DNA from: an uncultured Oscillospiraceae bacterium | GTDB taxonomy: Bacteria; Bacillota; Clostridia; Oscillospirales; Oscillospiraceae | Direction: 5' to 3' | Length of the DNA: 64,000 nt | Assembly: GCA_900757655.1 (NCBI GenBank) | Contig: CAAEOT010000020.1 | Coordinates: forward strand, 9,786-73,785 | Shown here: piece after piece, positions 27,902 to 37,048 of the stretch | How the letters are laid out: every line of letters begins with the position of its first letter | Position numbering within the stretch: position 1 is the stretch's first letter | Made by a program: the position numbers and the translations under genes | The notes under the pieces: model-generated | The model's input: the letters and a program-made list of their open reading frames with translations, nothing else | What the model was told of the DNA's origin: nothing | Databases searched by the model: none

Positions 27902-27928
27902 AAAAAGGAGACCGCCGAAGCGGCCTCC
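27902..27928 (-). terminator. Terminator of the SLH 5'-nucleotidase gene
   Basis: Minus strand GGAGGCCGC / GCGGTCTCC with TTCG loop, followed by TTTTT; 18 bp after the stop. Confidence 0.85.
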
Positions 27929-27945
27929 CTGCGTAAGTGATGCAA

Positions 27946-30522
27946 TTACGCCGCAGTGGGCAGCTCCGGCATGCTCGGCTGTTCGGGCATGCTCGGCTGT
28001 TCGGGCGTGCTCGGCTGCTCGGGCGTGCTCGGCTGCTCGGGCGTGCTCGGCTGCTCGGGCGTACTCGGCTGCTCGGGCGTGCTCGGCTGCTCGGGCGCAT
28101 CCGGGGCCGCATTGAGGATCAGGTTCAGCGCAACCTCATAGAAACTGCAGAACACCTGCGCGAGCTGCGCGCGCTCAAGGCTGCCGAGCGGGTCAAAGCA
28201 GCCCGCTTCGTTGCCGACCATGAGACCTGCAAAGTAGCAGTAAGCGACCGCTTCCTGCGCCCACGGGGCCACGTCCGCGCCATCGGCAAACTGGGCCAGC
28301 GCATACTGGATCTGCTCGGCGTTGAGCAGGGACTCGCCGCCGCTGAGCAGGCCGTAGAGCATGACGGTCATCTCCTGACGGGTGATGGTGTCGTCCGGGC
28401 AGAAGGTGCCGTCATCGCGGCCGGCGACAACGCCCGCGTTGTAGGCCCAGATGACCGCATCGGTGTACCACTCGCCTGCCTTGATGTCGGTCAGCGGGCA
28501 GGTCATGCCTTCCACGCTCGGCGCGCCTTCGCCCTCATAGAGCACCTCGGCGACCATGGCGCGGGTCGTCGTGAGGGCGGGGGCGAACTTGCCGTCGCCG
28601 ATGCCGGCCATCAGGCCGGAAGCCTGCGCGAAGTCGACCGCCGGCTTGTACCAGCCGCTCTGCGCGTCGGCGAACGTGTTGTCAACGAGCTTCAGGGCGG
28701 CAGCCGCCTTGACGACCGCCGGGTAAGCCGCCACGCGCTCCGCCTCGGTCCCGGCCGCGTCCATCTTGACGCAGGCCACCGCGTAGGCAGCGTAGGTCTC
28801 GGCCGTATAGGCGCTCTTGTCAAGGATCACTTCCAGCAGCGCGGCATAATACGGGGCGATACCCTGATCGACCGTGATGCGGCCGGCAGGCTCGGCATAG
28901 CTCTCGCCGATGACGCCCTTGAGCTCCTGCGTGATGTATTCCATAACCACCTCGTCGAGCGGCAGGCCGGTGTCGAACTGGTTGGTCGCCGCCGCGAAGG
29001 CGTAGTACGTGTCGCCGCCGCCGGCCACGAAGTTGTTCGTGACGACAGCGTAGGTAGCCGTCGGGTCAAACGTCTTGCCGTTGACGTTGTCAATGGTCAC
29101 GCGCTGGATGCTCTTCGGGCCGTAGTAGGTGGATTTGGGATAGGGCTCCGGGTTCGCGTCATACTCCTCATAGGTCTTGACCGTGAAGGTCAGGCCCGCC
29201 GCCTGCGGGAAGCCGCCGATGGATTCCGGCGTGCAGTACGTGCTGGCCTCGAGCGCCTCGAGCAGCTCGGCGCCGGTCACATAGACCACGGCGAGCGTGT
29301 TGCCGAACGGCAGCACGGTGTTGATGTCCTTCTTGGTGACGTCGCCGGCCTTGACGGTCGCGCGGATGCCGCCGCCGTTCGTGATGGCGACCACATTCTC
29401 CGCCGGGACAGAGATCGTCGCCTGCGTGCGGATCTTCCAGAGCATGGCGTCCGTGATCAGGTCGCCGAGGTTGGTCTCGGAGTCACGGTTGCCGTTGGGG
29501 GCCTTCGCGCCGTTGAGTTCCACTTCGCTCACGGCAAACTTCTCGCCATAGGCCTTGTCGATGGGGTCGATGATGGCCTTGGCGGCCGCGGCGACCTTTT
29601 CGTCGCGCGTTTTGTAGTCAACGACGGTGACGGACTTGCCGTCGGCGTTCTTCTCGGTGTGCCAGATGGTCTTGAGCTCGTTGCCAACGATCTTCTTCGT
29701 GGCGTTGTCAATGGTGATGACGCCGATGTTGGCAAAGGCCGTGCCCGTGGACTGGATAGCCTCACCATTCGGGCCGGCGGTCATGACGGTGTGGGAGTGG
29801 CCGTCGATGATGAAATCGATGCCCTTCACGTTCTTGGTCAGATCATAGGAGGTGTAGGGCTCGGAGCTCTCGTCCACGCCCAGGTGCGCGAGGCAGACGA
29901 CGATGTCGGCCCCCTGCGCCTTGAGGTCGGCAACCTGCGCGGCCGCGCAGGCATAGAGCTCTTTGCCGTCCTTGCCGGCGAGGAACTTCAGCCCCTGGAT
30001 GAGCTTCGGGTTGGCCTTGGTCTGGGCCTCGGGGGTCTCAAGACCGAAGAAGCCGATCTTCACGCCGCCCTTTTCGATGATGGTATTGGCGTCAAAGATG
30101 GTCTTTCCGTCCGCGCCGAGCACGTCCGCGCACAGGACCTTGAACTTGGCGGCCTTCATGTTCTCCGCCAGCTGCGCATAGCCGTAGTCGAACTCGTGGT
30201 TGCCAATGGTGGCCACGTCGTAGCCGGTGGCATTCATCATGGTCACCGCGTCTGCGCCCTTGTTGACGCTGACATAGACGGTGCCCTGGCTGTAGTCGCC
30301 GGCATCGGCCAGAATGACCTCGGCGCCCTGCGCCTCATAGTCGGCCTTCAGGGCTGCCATGGCTGCGTACAGATCGATCGCACCGTGCACGTCATTTGAG
30401 TGCAGGATGACGGTCTTTCCGCTCAGCGGCTGCGCTTCGTTGGCCGCAAACGCCGTGCACGACAGGCTCAGGACCAGGCACAGCACCAGCAGCAGCGAAA
30501 GCAGTTTCTTCGTGTGCTTCAT
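27946..30522 (-). CDS. Surface-anchored bifunctional metallophosphatase/5'-nucleotidase with SLH domains
   Basis: 858 residues. Signal peptide (KKLLSLLLVLCLVLSLSCTA, residues 5-24), calcineurin-like phosphatase domain with ILHSNDVHG (DxH, ~37-45), GDYSQGT (~72) and IGNHEFDYG (~103-111), then a 5'-nucleotidase C-terminal domain (~330-520, with TNGGGIRATVKAGDVT), three S-layer homology domains (~655-810, e.g. TRAMVAEVL, TRQEMTVMLYGLL) and a tail of seven PEQPST/M repeats. Exported and held to the cell wall, where it would release nucleosides and phosphate from nucleotides. Usually SLH domains are terminal; here a proline-rich tail follows them. Monocistronic, ending at a terminator. Confidence 0.92.
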   Translation of the reverse strand: MKHTKKLLSLLLVLCLVLSLSCTAFAANEAQPLSGKTVILHSNDVHGAIDLYAAMAALKADYEAQGAEVILADAGDYSQGTVYVSVNKGADAVTMMNATGYDVATIGNHEFDYGYAQLAENMKAAKFKVLCADVLGADGKTIFDANTIIEKGGVKIGFFGLETPEAQTKANPKLIQGLKFLAGKDGKELYACAAAQVADLKAQGADIVVCLAHLGVDESSEPYTSYDLTKNVKGIDFIIDGHSHTVMTAGPNGEAIQSTGTAFANIGVITIDNATKKIVGNELKTIWHTEKNADGKSVTVVDYKTRDEKVAAAAKAIIDPIDKAYGEKFAVSEVELNGAKAPNGNRDSETNLGDLITDAMLWKIRTQATISVPAENVVAITNGGGIRATVKAGDVTKKDINTVLPFGNTLAVVYVTGAELLEALEASTYCTPESIGGFPQAAGLTFTVKTYEEYDANPEPYPKSTYYGPKSIQRVTIDNVNGKTFDPTATYAVVTNNFVAGGGDTYYAFAAATNQFDTGLPLDEVVMEYITQELKGVIGESYAEPAGRITVDQGIAPYYAALLEVILDKSAYTAETYAAYAVACVKMDAAGTEAERVAAYPAVVKAAAALKLVDNTFADAQSGWYKPAVDFAQASGLMAGIGDGKFAPALTTTRAMVAEVLYEGEGAPSVEGMTCPLTDIKAGEWYTDAVIWAYNAGVVAGRDDGTFCPDDTITRQEMTVMLYGLLSGGESLLNAEQIQYALAQFADGADVAPWAQEAVAYCYFAGLMVGNEAGCFDPLGSLERAQLAQVFCSFYEVALNLILNAAPDAPEQPSTPEQPSTPEQPSTPEQPSTPEQPSTPEQPSMPEQPSMPELPTAA
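27968..28093. repeat. Seven 18-bp tandem repeats encoding the PEQPS(T/M) tail
   Basis: Unit GGGCGTGCTCGGCTGCTC on the plus strand with few substitutions; seven copies keep the frame. Copy number can change by slippage, altering tail length. Confidence 0.92.
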
Positions 30523-30714
30523 GTGGTATCCTCCGTTTCGTTTTTGTTTTTCTGGGTTTCTGCTGCTTTGATTATAGCATCCCGCGAAAAAAATTGGGAT
30601 GGACTTTGTGCAAAAAGTGCGTCAAATTCAGCGCGCAATTTGAACAAAATTATCCAACGTTTTTGTTCCGTTTGTCAAATAACCGGGGCGCATTCCATTT
30701 TCGCCATTTGTCGT

Positions 30715-30743
30715 TTGCAATCCCCGGAACGGTATGGTAAACT
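30715..30743 (+). promoter_or_regulatory. Promoter of thyA-folA
   Basis: TTGCAA, 17-bp spacer, TAAACT, 34 bp upstream of thyA. Confidence 0.6.
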
Positions 30744-30777
30744 ATTATGTCTTATTCTTTTTGAAAGGAGCCGAACG

Positions 30778-31611
30778 ATGAGCTACGCAGACGAGGTCTT
30801 CATCCGCAACTGCCGCGACATTCTGCAAAACGGCGTCTGGGACACCGAGCAGACTGTGCGTCCCCGCTGGGAGGACGACGGCGCCCCGGCACACACGGTC
30901 AAGAAGTTCGGCATCGTCAACCGTTACGACCTGTCCAGAGAGTTTCCGCTGCTGACGCTGCGGCGCACCTACTGGAAGACCGCCGTGGACGAGCTGCTGT
31001 GGATCTGGCAGCAGAAGTCGAACAACATCCACGACCTGCGCGGTCACATCTGGGACCAGTGGGCCGACGAGACCGGCTCGATCGGCAAGGCCTACGGCTA
31101 TCAGCTCGGCGTCAAGCACCAATACCCCGAGGGCGAATTTGACCAGGTGGACCGCGTGCTCTACGACCTGAAGCACAACCCCGCCTCCCGCCGCATCCTG
31201 ACGAATATTTATACGTTCGAGGATCTGCACGAGATGGCGCTCTATCCGTGCGCGTACTCGATGACGTTCAACGTCTCGGGCAACACGCTCAACGCCATTC
31301 TCAACCAGCGCAGCCAGGACATGCTCGCGGCGAACAACTGGAACGTCGTGCAGTACGCCGTGCTCGTGCACATGTTCGCGCAGGTGTCCGGCCTGCAGGC
31401 GGGCGAGCTGGTGCACGTCATTGCCGACGCGCACATCTATGACCGCCATGTGCCGGTCATCGAGCAGCTGATCCAAAACGAGCCGAAACCGGCGCCGCAG
31501 TTTTTCATCGACCCGGATGTGCATGATTTTTACGCCTTCACGCGCGACAGCTTCCGCGTCGAGGGCTACGAATACAGCGAGTTCACGGGGAAGATCCCCA
31601 TCGCGGTGTAA
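30778..31611 (+). CDS. thyA: Thymidylate synthase (ThyA, B. subtilis/phi3T type)
   Basis: 277 residues. Catalytic Cys at residue ~158 in MALYPCAYSM, the QRSQDM phosphate-binding motif (~181), and DAHIYDRHV (~219). The family motif order and ELLWIWQQKSNNIHDL with HIWDQWADE match the ThyA of B. subtilis/phage phi3T rather than the enterobacterial form. It makes dTMP from dUMP with methylene-tetrahydrofolate. ATG 30778 follows GAAAGGAG; an upstream open frame lies over the promoter and is not used. folA starts 12 bp after the stop, regenerating tetrahydrofolate. Confidence 0.95.
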   Translation: MSYADEVFIRNCRDILQNGVWDTEQTVRPRWEDDGAPAHTVKKFGIVNRYDLSREFPLLTLRRTYWKTAVDELLWIWQQKSNNIHDLRGHIWDQWADETGSIGKAYGYQLGVKHQYPEGEFDQVDRVLYDLKHNPASRRILTNIYTFEDLHEMALYPCAYSMTFNVSGNTLNAILNQRSQDMLAANNWNVVQYAVLVHMFAQVSGLQAGELVHVIADAHIYDRHVPVIEQLIQNEPKPAPQFFIDPDVHDFYAFTRDSFRVEGYEYSEFTGKIPIAV

Positions 31612-31623
31612 GGAGGGACTGCC

Positions 31624-32109
31624 ATGGATGCGATCGTCGCCGTCTATGCCGACTGGGGCATCGGGGCCAAAGGCACGCAGCCGCTCGTGATCCCCGCCGA
31701 CCGCCGCCGCTTCCGGGCGCTCACGATGGGCGCGGCCGTGATCGTCGGCCGGCGCACGCTGGACGATTTTCCCGGCGGCAGGCCGCTGCCAGGGCGCGAA
31801 AATCTCGTGCTCACGCGGCAGAACATCACAATCGAGGGGGCGCAGGTGGTGCATTCCCCGGCCGGGGCCGTCGCCGCCGCCGCGCGGTATGACCGCTGCT
31901 TTGTCATCGGCGGAGACAGCGTGTTCCGGCAGATGTTCCCCCACCTGACGCGCGTATACGTCACGAAAATCGGCTCGGCGCCCCACTCAGACGTGTTTTT
32001 TCCGGATCTGGACGCCGACCCCGCGTGGCACTGCGTATCGAGCGAGCCGCGCGCGGAGCACGACGGCGTAGGCTATCAGTTTTGCGTGTACGAAAAAGTG
32101 AAAGAATAA
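31624..32109 (+). CDS. folA: Dihydrofolate reductase
   Basis: 161 residues. N-terminal DAIVAVYADWGIGAKG (substrate site Trp and Gly), the ADRRRFRALTMGAAVIVGRRT segment (residues ~25-45, cofactor) and the FVIGGDSVFRQM motif (~99-110) are all present. Reduces dihydrofolate formed by ThyA; co-transcribed with thyA (12-bp gap, AGGAGGG site). Confidence 0.95.
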   Translation: MDAIVAVYADWGIGAKGTQPLVIPADRRRFRALTMGAAVIVGRRTLDDFPGGRPLPGRENLVLTRQNITIEGAQVVHSPAGAVAAAARYDRCFVIGGDSVFRQMFPHLTRVYVTKIGSAPHSDVFFPDLDADPAWHCVSSEPRAEHDGVGYQFCVYEKVKE

Positions 32110-32117
32110 AAAGTAGA

Positions 32118-32159
32118 AAAAAACCGCTGCTTTCCACCCCGGAAAGCAGCGGCTTTTTT
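32118..32159. terminator. Bidirectional terminator between folA and the CPBP gene
   Basis: CCGCTGCTTTCC / GGAAAGCAGCGG stem; T-run on the plus side and A-run before it, so it serves both converging genes. Confidence 0.92.
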
Positions 32160-32166
32160 CCTGCCC

Positions 32167-32871
32167 TCACCCGGCGAGCACCGCGAGCGAGAACGCGTTG
32201 ACAAACATGTGGAAAAACACCGGCGGCCAGATCGAGCGCGTCTGCTCATAGCAGAACGTGAGCGCGGCCGACACCGGCACATACGCCAGCGCCGAGAGCA
32301 GCAGCTTCGGATCATTGTACACGATGACATACTGCCAGACGTGGTAGAGCGAGAAGAGCGCGATCGACGCGGCATAGGCCCAAAAGCGGCTGCGCGGCCG
32401 GATGGTGCCGAAGACCACGCCGCGAAACAGGCACTCCTCCACGAGCGGCGCCATGAGCACCGCGACGGCGATCATGCGCTTGTAGTCCACTTTGGCAAGG
32501 CCGGTCACGGTGTCGTTGTTCGGCACGGGCAGCTCGCCGATGAGACTCGTGCCGAGCTGCAGCACGAGCGAGAGCAGCACGTCGATGCCGTAGGCGGCAA
32601 ACATCATGCCGATGCAGCGCAGGATGCTGCCGACCATCGTGTCAAAGCTGCGGCGCAGGAACCGCCACATGGCGATGAGCGTGAACACGAGGCCGCAGAG
32701 GTAATACAGAACGTTGCACGTCACGTCCGACGGCAGCTTGCCGAGCACCGCCATGAGCAGTGCGCCGATCGTCAGCGGCAGCACGACCGCATGGATGGGG
32801 AAATACACCCAGCCTGCGATGTGCGCGCCGCGCGGCATGGGATCTGTCCACACCGTGTTGGGATGTTGCAC
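32167..32871 (-). CDS. CPBP family intramembrane glutamic endopeptidase
   Basis: 234 residues with about seven membrane helices. Motifs of the CPBP (Abi/Rce1-like) protease family: EECLFRGVVFG (EExxxR, residues ~138-148), FSLYHV (FxxxH, ~174) and HMFVNA (HxxxN, ~221). The start is taken as GTG 32871 one base after the mutS stop, with GAGGGGC upstream; the longer open frame lies in mutS. Function could be protein processing or immunity; no bacteriocin genes are nearby. Confidence 0.85.
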   Translation of the reverse strand: MQHPNTVWTDPMPRGAHIAGWVYFPIHAVVLPLTIGALLMAVLGKLPSDVTCNVLYYLCGLVFTLIAMWRFLRRSFDTMVGSILRCIGMMFAAYGIDVLLSLVLQLGTSLIGELPVPNNDTVTGLAKVDYKRMIAVAVLMAPLVEECLFRGVVFGTIRPRSRFWAYAASIALFSLYHVWQYVIVYNDPKLLLSALAYVPVSAALTFCYEQTRSIWPPVFFHMFVNAFSLAVLAG

Positions 32872-32872
32872 G

Positions 32873-35479
32873 TCAGCCCCTCGCTTTCTGCTGCAGCTCA
32901 AAGAGCAGGCGCATGGCCTCGAGCGGCGTGATGGTGTTGAGGTCGATACTGCGCAGCTGCTCGGCAATTTCATCCCCGGCCGCGTCGCCGAGCGTCATCT
33001 GCGCAGCATCCTGCGCCGTGTGTGCGGGGGCGGCGGGCTCCGCCGCGCCGGACTCCAGCTCGCGCAGGTAGGTCTTGGCCTTCGTGATGATCGCGTCGGG
33101 CACGCCCGCGAGCTTGGCGACCTCGATACCGTAGCTGTCATCGGCCGCACCGGCCACGATCTTGCGCAGGAACAGCAGCGTACCGCCCTGCTTCTTGGCC
33201 GTGATGTTGTAGTTGCGCACGCCTGGCAGCGTCTGCTCGAGCGCGGTCAGCTCGTGGTAGTGCGTGGCGAACATGGTCTTGGCGCCGAGGCGGCGGGGGT
33301 CGGCGCAGTATTCGAGCACCGCGCGGGCGATGGCCATGCCGTCGTAGGTGGACGTGCCGCGGCCGATCTCATCGAGGATGAGCAGGCTCTGTGCCGTGGC
33401 GTGGCGGAGGATGTTGGCCATCTCGCTCATCTCGACCATGAACGTGCTCTGCCCGGCGGCCAGGTCGTCGGACGCGCCGATGCGCGTGAACACGCGGTCG
33501 ACCACGCCGATGACGGCGCTTTTCGCCGGGACGAACGAGCCCATCTGCGCCATGAGCACGATGAGCGCAGTCTGGCGCATGTACGTAGATTTACCGGCCA
33601 TGTTCGGCCCGGTCACAATGGCGACGCGGTCGTCCGCGTCGTTGAGGAACGTGTCGTTCGGGACAAAGAGATTGTCCTTCTGCGCCTGCTCCACGACGGG
33701 GTGGCGCCCCTCGCGGATGTCGAGTGTGCGCGAGAGGTCGACCTCGGGGCAGACGTAGTGGTTTTTCACCGCCGTCTCTGCCAGCGAGCACAGCGCGTCG
33801 AGCCGGGCCACGGCGTCCGCCGCCGCCTGCACGCGCGCGACCTCGCCCGCAACGAGCTGGCGCACCTCGTTGAAGAGCGAATACTCCAGCTCCGCGATGC
33901 GCTCGCGCGCCGTCAGGAGCGTGTTCTCGAGGTCCTTGAGCTCGCGCGTGAAATAGCGCTCGCTCGAAACCAGCGTCTGCTTGCGGATATAGTCCTCCGG
34001 CAGCTCGGTGACGCCCGCGCTGTTGGGAATGTCGATGTAATAGCCGAAGACCTTGTTGTAGCCGACCTTGAGCTTTTTGGCGCCGGTTCGCTCGCGCTCG
34101 CGCTGCTCGAGCTCGGCGACGGTCTGCGCGCCGTGATCGCGCACGTTGCGCAGGCGGTCGACCTCCTCGCTGTAGCCCGTGCGGAGAATGCCGCCCTCGC
34201 GCACGGAAAACGGCGGCTCGTCACAGATGGCGCGGTCGATGCGCGCGCAGAGGTCAGCGAGCGTGTCCATCTGCGCAATGTCGCGCAGGGCCGCGCTGTG
34301 CACGTCTCGGAGCAGCGCCGTCAGGTTCGGCAGCTGCGCGCAGCACAGGGCCAGCGCGTGCAGGTCGCGCCCGTTGGCCGAGCCGTACACCGCGCGGGAG
34401 ACGAGGCGCTGCATGTCACCGATCTCGCGCAGGCAGCGGATCAGCTCGCCGCGCAGAACGTTGTCGCCCACCAGCTCCTCCACCGCGCCGAGGCGGCGGC
34501 GGATCTGCACGGGGCTGAGCAGCGGGCGCTCCACCCATGCGCGCAGCAGGCGGCCGCCCATGGGCGTTTTCGTCTTGTCAAGCACCCAGAGGAGGCTGCC
34601 GCGCTTTTCGCCGGAGCGGAGGTTTTCCGTCAGCTCCAGATTGCGGCGCGTGGTGTAGTCAAGCTCCATGTAATGGTCGTCGCCCAGCAGCTCCAGCCGC
34701 CGGATGTGGCCGAGGTCGCACTTTTGCGTCTCGTGCAGGTAGGCCAGCAGCGCACCCGCCGCGCACACGGCCGCCGGCGCCTCGCCGAGGCCGAGCTCGT
34801 CCGTGCTCTGCACATCGAACTGCTCGCACACACGCGCGGCCGCCGCCATGTATTCAAACCGGTCGCCGCCCGCCTCGACCAGACTGCCGAGACGCTTGGT
34901 GAGGAAGGTGCGGATGTCGTCATTTTCCGCCGCCGCGTCGGCGCACACGGCCTCGCGCGGGGCAAAGCGGCCGAGCTCGTTGAGGATGTGGCTCACGGCG
35001 TCGGCCGGGTAGTTTGCGGCGCAGAATTCGCCCGTCGAGAGGTCGCAGAACGCCGTGCCGCCGGACTGCGCGTTGAGGTACACCGCGCAGAGGTAGTTGG
35101 ATTTGTTCTCCTCGAGCATGGACGATTCCGTGACCGTGCCGGGCGTGATGATGCGGATGACATCCCGGTCGACCAGCCCCTTGGCCAGCGCGGGATCCTC
35201 CAGCTGCTCGCAGATGGCCACCTTGTAGCCCTTGGCGATCAGGCGGCCGATGTACGCCTCGGCCGAGTGGTACGGCACGCCGCACATGGGCGTGCGCTCA
35301 GCCGGGTCCTCGACATTGCGGTCGCGCGTCGTGAGCGTGAGGTCGAGCTCGCGCGCGGCCAGGCGCGCGTCGTCGTCGAACATCTCATAGAAATCGCCCA
35401 GCCGGAAAAACAGCAGGCAATCGGGATTGCGCTGCTTGATCTCATAATATTGCCGCTTCATCGGCGTCAGTTCCGCCAT
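32873..35479 (-). CDS. mutS: DNA mismatch repair protein MutS
   Basis: 868 residues. Mismatch-recognition motif FRLGDFYEMF (residues ~23-32, Phe-x-Glu), connector, lever and clamp domains, then the ATPase with Walker A GPNMAGKST (~618-626), Walker B LLILDEIGRGTSTYDG (~700) and the C-terminal dimer helix. Recognises mismatches and recruits MutL. GGAGGTA site before ATG 35479, 3 bp after miaB. The CPBP protease gene follows by one base. Confidence 0.96.
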   Translation of the reverse strand: MAELTPMKRQYYEIKQRNPDCLLFFRLGDFYEMFDDDARLAARELDLTLTTRDRNVEDPAERTPMCGVPYHSAEAYIGRLIAKGYKVAICEQLEDPALAKGLVDRDVIRIITPGTVTESSMLEENKSNYLCAVYLNAQSGGTAFCDLSTGEFCAANYPADAVSHILNELGRFAPREAVCADAAAENDDIRTFLTKRLGSLVEAGGDRFEYMAAAARVCEQFDVQSTDELGLGEAPAAVCAAGALLAYLHETQKCDLGHIRRLELLGDDHYMELDYTTRRNLELTENLRSGEKRGSLLWVLDKTKTPMGGRLLRAWVERPLLSPVQIRRRLGAVEELVGDNVLRGELIRCLREIGDMQRLVSRAVYGSANGRDLHALALCCAQLPNLTALLRDVHSAALRDIAQMDTLADLCARIDRAICDEPPFSVREGGILRTGYSEEVDRLRNVRDHGAQTVAELEQRERERTGAKKLKVGYNKVFGYYIDIPNSAGVTELPEDYIRKQTLVSSERYFTRELKDLENTLLTARERIAELEYSLFNEVRQLVAGEVARVQAAADAVARLDALCSLAETAVKNHYVCPEVDLSRTLDIREGRHPVVEQAQKDNLFVPNDTFLNDADDRVAIVTGPNMAGKSTYMRQTALIVLMAQMGSFVPAKSAVIGVVDRVFTRIGASDDLAAGQSTFMVEMSEMANILRHATAQSLLILDEIGRGTSTYDGMAIARAVLEYCADPRRLGAKTMFATHYHELTALEQTLPGVRNYNITAKKQGGTLLFLRKIVAGAADDSYGIEVAKLAGVPDAIITKAKTYLRELESGAAEPAAPAHTAQDAAQMTLGDAAGDEIAEQLRSIDLNTITPLEAMRLLFELQQKARG

Positions 35480-35482
35480 GCG

Positions 35483-36895
35483 TCATACCTCCTCGCCATA
35501 GAGCGCCCAGGTGTTGCTGCCGGTGATCTTCACGTCCACGAACCGCCCGACGAGGGACGCGTCCCCGCGCATGTGCACGAGGCGGCCGCCCTTCGTGCGC
35601 GCCGTGAGCGGATGGTCGCCCCGGCCGTCGGCCCCGTCGACGAGCACGCGCTGCACGCTGCCCTCATAGGCGCGGTGCTTTTCTTCCGAGATGCGGTTGG
35701 CCGCCGCGACGAGCGCGTCAAAGCGCACCTGCTTCTGCGCGCGGGTGTAGGGATCGGGCATCTTCGCCGCCGGGGTGCCGACGCGCGGCGAATAGATGAA
35801 GGTAAACATCGCGTCATAACGCACGGTCTCGATGAGCGAGAGCGTGTCGTCAAATTCGGCGTCCGTCTCGCCGGGGAAGCCCACGATGATATCCGTCGTA
35901 AGCACAAGGTCGGGCATGTACTGCCGCGCAAGCGCCACCTGCGCCAGATATTTCTCGCGCGTGTAGCCGCGGTTCATCGCGTGCAGGACGCGGTCGTTGC
36001 CGCTCTGCACGGGCAGGTGCATCTGGTGCGCGCACTTTTCGCACTCGGCCATGGCGCGAAAGAGCTTTTCCGTCGCGTCCTTCGGGTGGCTGCTCATGAA
36101 GCGGATGACAAAGTCGCCCGGGATGGCGTTGATGCGCCGGATGAGGTCGGCAAAGTCCACGTCCTCGTCAAGGTCGCGGCCGTAGGAGTCGACGTTCTGC
36201 CCCAGGAGCGTGATGTCCTTATACCCTGCTGCGACGAGCTCGCGCGCCTCGCGCTCGATCTCCTCCGGGTGGCGGGAGCGCTCGCGCCCACGCACGTACG
36301 GCACGATGCAGTAGGTGCAGAAGTTGTTGCACCCGTACATGATCGACAGCCACGCCTTGACGCTGCCGTCGCGCTGCTGGGGGATGCCCTCGGCCACGCT
36401 GCCGTCCGCGGGCGCGATGGCGAACACGCGCCGGTGCTCGGTGCAGACGGTGTGCAGCAGCTCCGGGAAGCGCCACAGCTCGTGCGGGCCAAAGACGAGG
36501 TCGACGATGCGGTAGGACTTTTTCAGCTTCTCGGCCACGTGCGCCTGCTGCGCCATGCAGCCGCAGACCGCGATGATCTGATTGGGGTTGCGCGCCTTGG
36601 TGTGCGTCAGCGCGCCGACGTTGCCGAACACGCGCGTCTCGGCGTGCTCGCGCACGGCGCACGTGTTCATGACGACGACGTCGGCCGCGAATTCGTCCTG
36701 TGTAAAGTCAAAGCCCATGGCGCGCAGATAGCCGCGCAGCTTTTCGCTGTCGGCCTCGTTTTGCTGGCAGCCATAGGTATCGACCATGGCCAGCGGCTGG
36801 CGGCCGCCGGCGGTGAAGTGTGCGCGCAGCTGCGCGCAGATATCCATCTGGTGCTGGATGTCCGATTCGGGGATCTCCGTTCTCTGATAGCTCAT
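35483..36895 (-). CDS. miaB: tRNA-2-methylthio-N6-dimethylallyladenosine synthase MiaB
   Basis: 470 residues. UPF0004 domain (YGCQQNEADS ~ residues 43-52), radical-SAM CxxxCxxC in GCNNFCTYCIVPYVRG (~186-201), and a C-terminal TRAM domain. Adds the methylthio group to i6A37 made by MiaA. ATG 36895 with GGCAGGAG upstream; the much longer open frame upstream runs through mutL's promoter and is GC-bias. Transcribed with mutS and the CPBP gene from the promoter at 36951, divergent from mutL. Confidence 0.96.
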   Translation of the reverse strand: MSYQRTEIPESDIQHQMDICAQLRAHFTAGGRQPLAMVDTYGCQQNEADSEKLRGYLRAMGFDFTQDEFAADVVVMNTCAVREHAETRVFGNVGALTHTKARNPNQIIAVCGCMAQQAHVAEKLKKSYRIVDLVFGPHELWRFPELLHTVCTEHRRVFAIAPADGSVAEGIPQQRDGSVKAWLSIMYGCNNFCTYCIVPYVRGRERSRHPEEIEREARELVAAGYKDITLLGQNVDSYGRDLDEDVDFADLIRRINAIPGDFVIRFMSSHPKDATEKLFRAMAECEKCAHQMHLPVQSGNDRVLHAMNRGYTREKYLAQVALARQYMPDLVLTTDIIVGFPGETDAEFDDTLSLIETVRYDAMFTFIYSPRVGTPAAKMPDPYTRAQKQVRFDALVAAANRISEEKHRAYEGSVQRVLVDGADGRGDHPLTARTKGGRLVHMRGDASLVGRFVDVKITGSNTWALYGEEV

Positions 36896-36950
36896 GCGAT
36901 GCTCCTGCCTGTCCGGCTCCGGCCGGATAAAATTTGAAGTGTGATAGAAT

Positions 36951-36979
36951 ATTGTAGCATTTCGCGGTGGAATTTTCAA
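36951..36979 (-). promoter_or_regulatory. Promoter of miaB-mutS
   Basis: Minus strand TTGAAA, 17-bp spacer, TACAAT, about 56 bp upstream of miaB. Confidence 0.75.
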
Positions 36980-36990
36980 TGACAATCCTT

Positions 36991-36996
36991 TATAAT
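36991..36996 (+). promoter_or_regulatory. mutL promoter -10 element
   Basis: Perfect TATAAT, 52 bp upstream of mutL; no good -35 at 16-18 bp, so only the -10 is called. Confidence 0.5.
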
Positions 36997-37048
36997 ATAC
37001 GCGCGGGGCGCTCGCGCCCCATGGACTGTACTCAAAGGAGGGCAACCC

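Noticed and set aside
27968..28093. CRISPR array from regularly spaced repeats
   Set aside because: Repeats are adjacent 18-bp units in frame, with no spacers, and encode a proline-rich tail.
32714..36937. 1407-codon plus-strand open frame antisense to mutS-miaB
   Set aside because: Arg/His/Ala-rich shadow of mutS and miaB, no ribosome site, no recognised domain.
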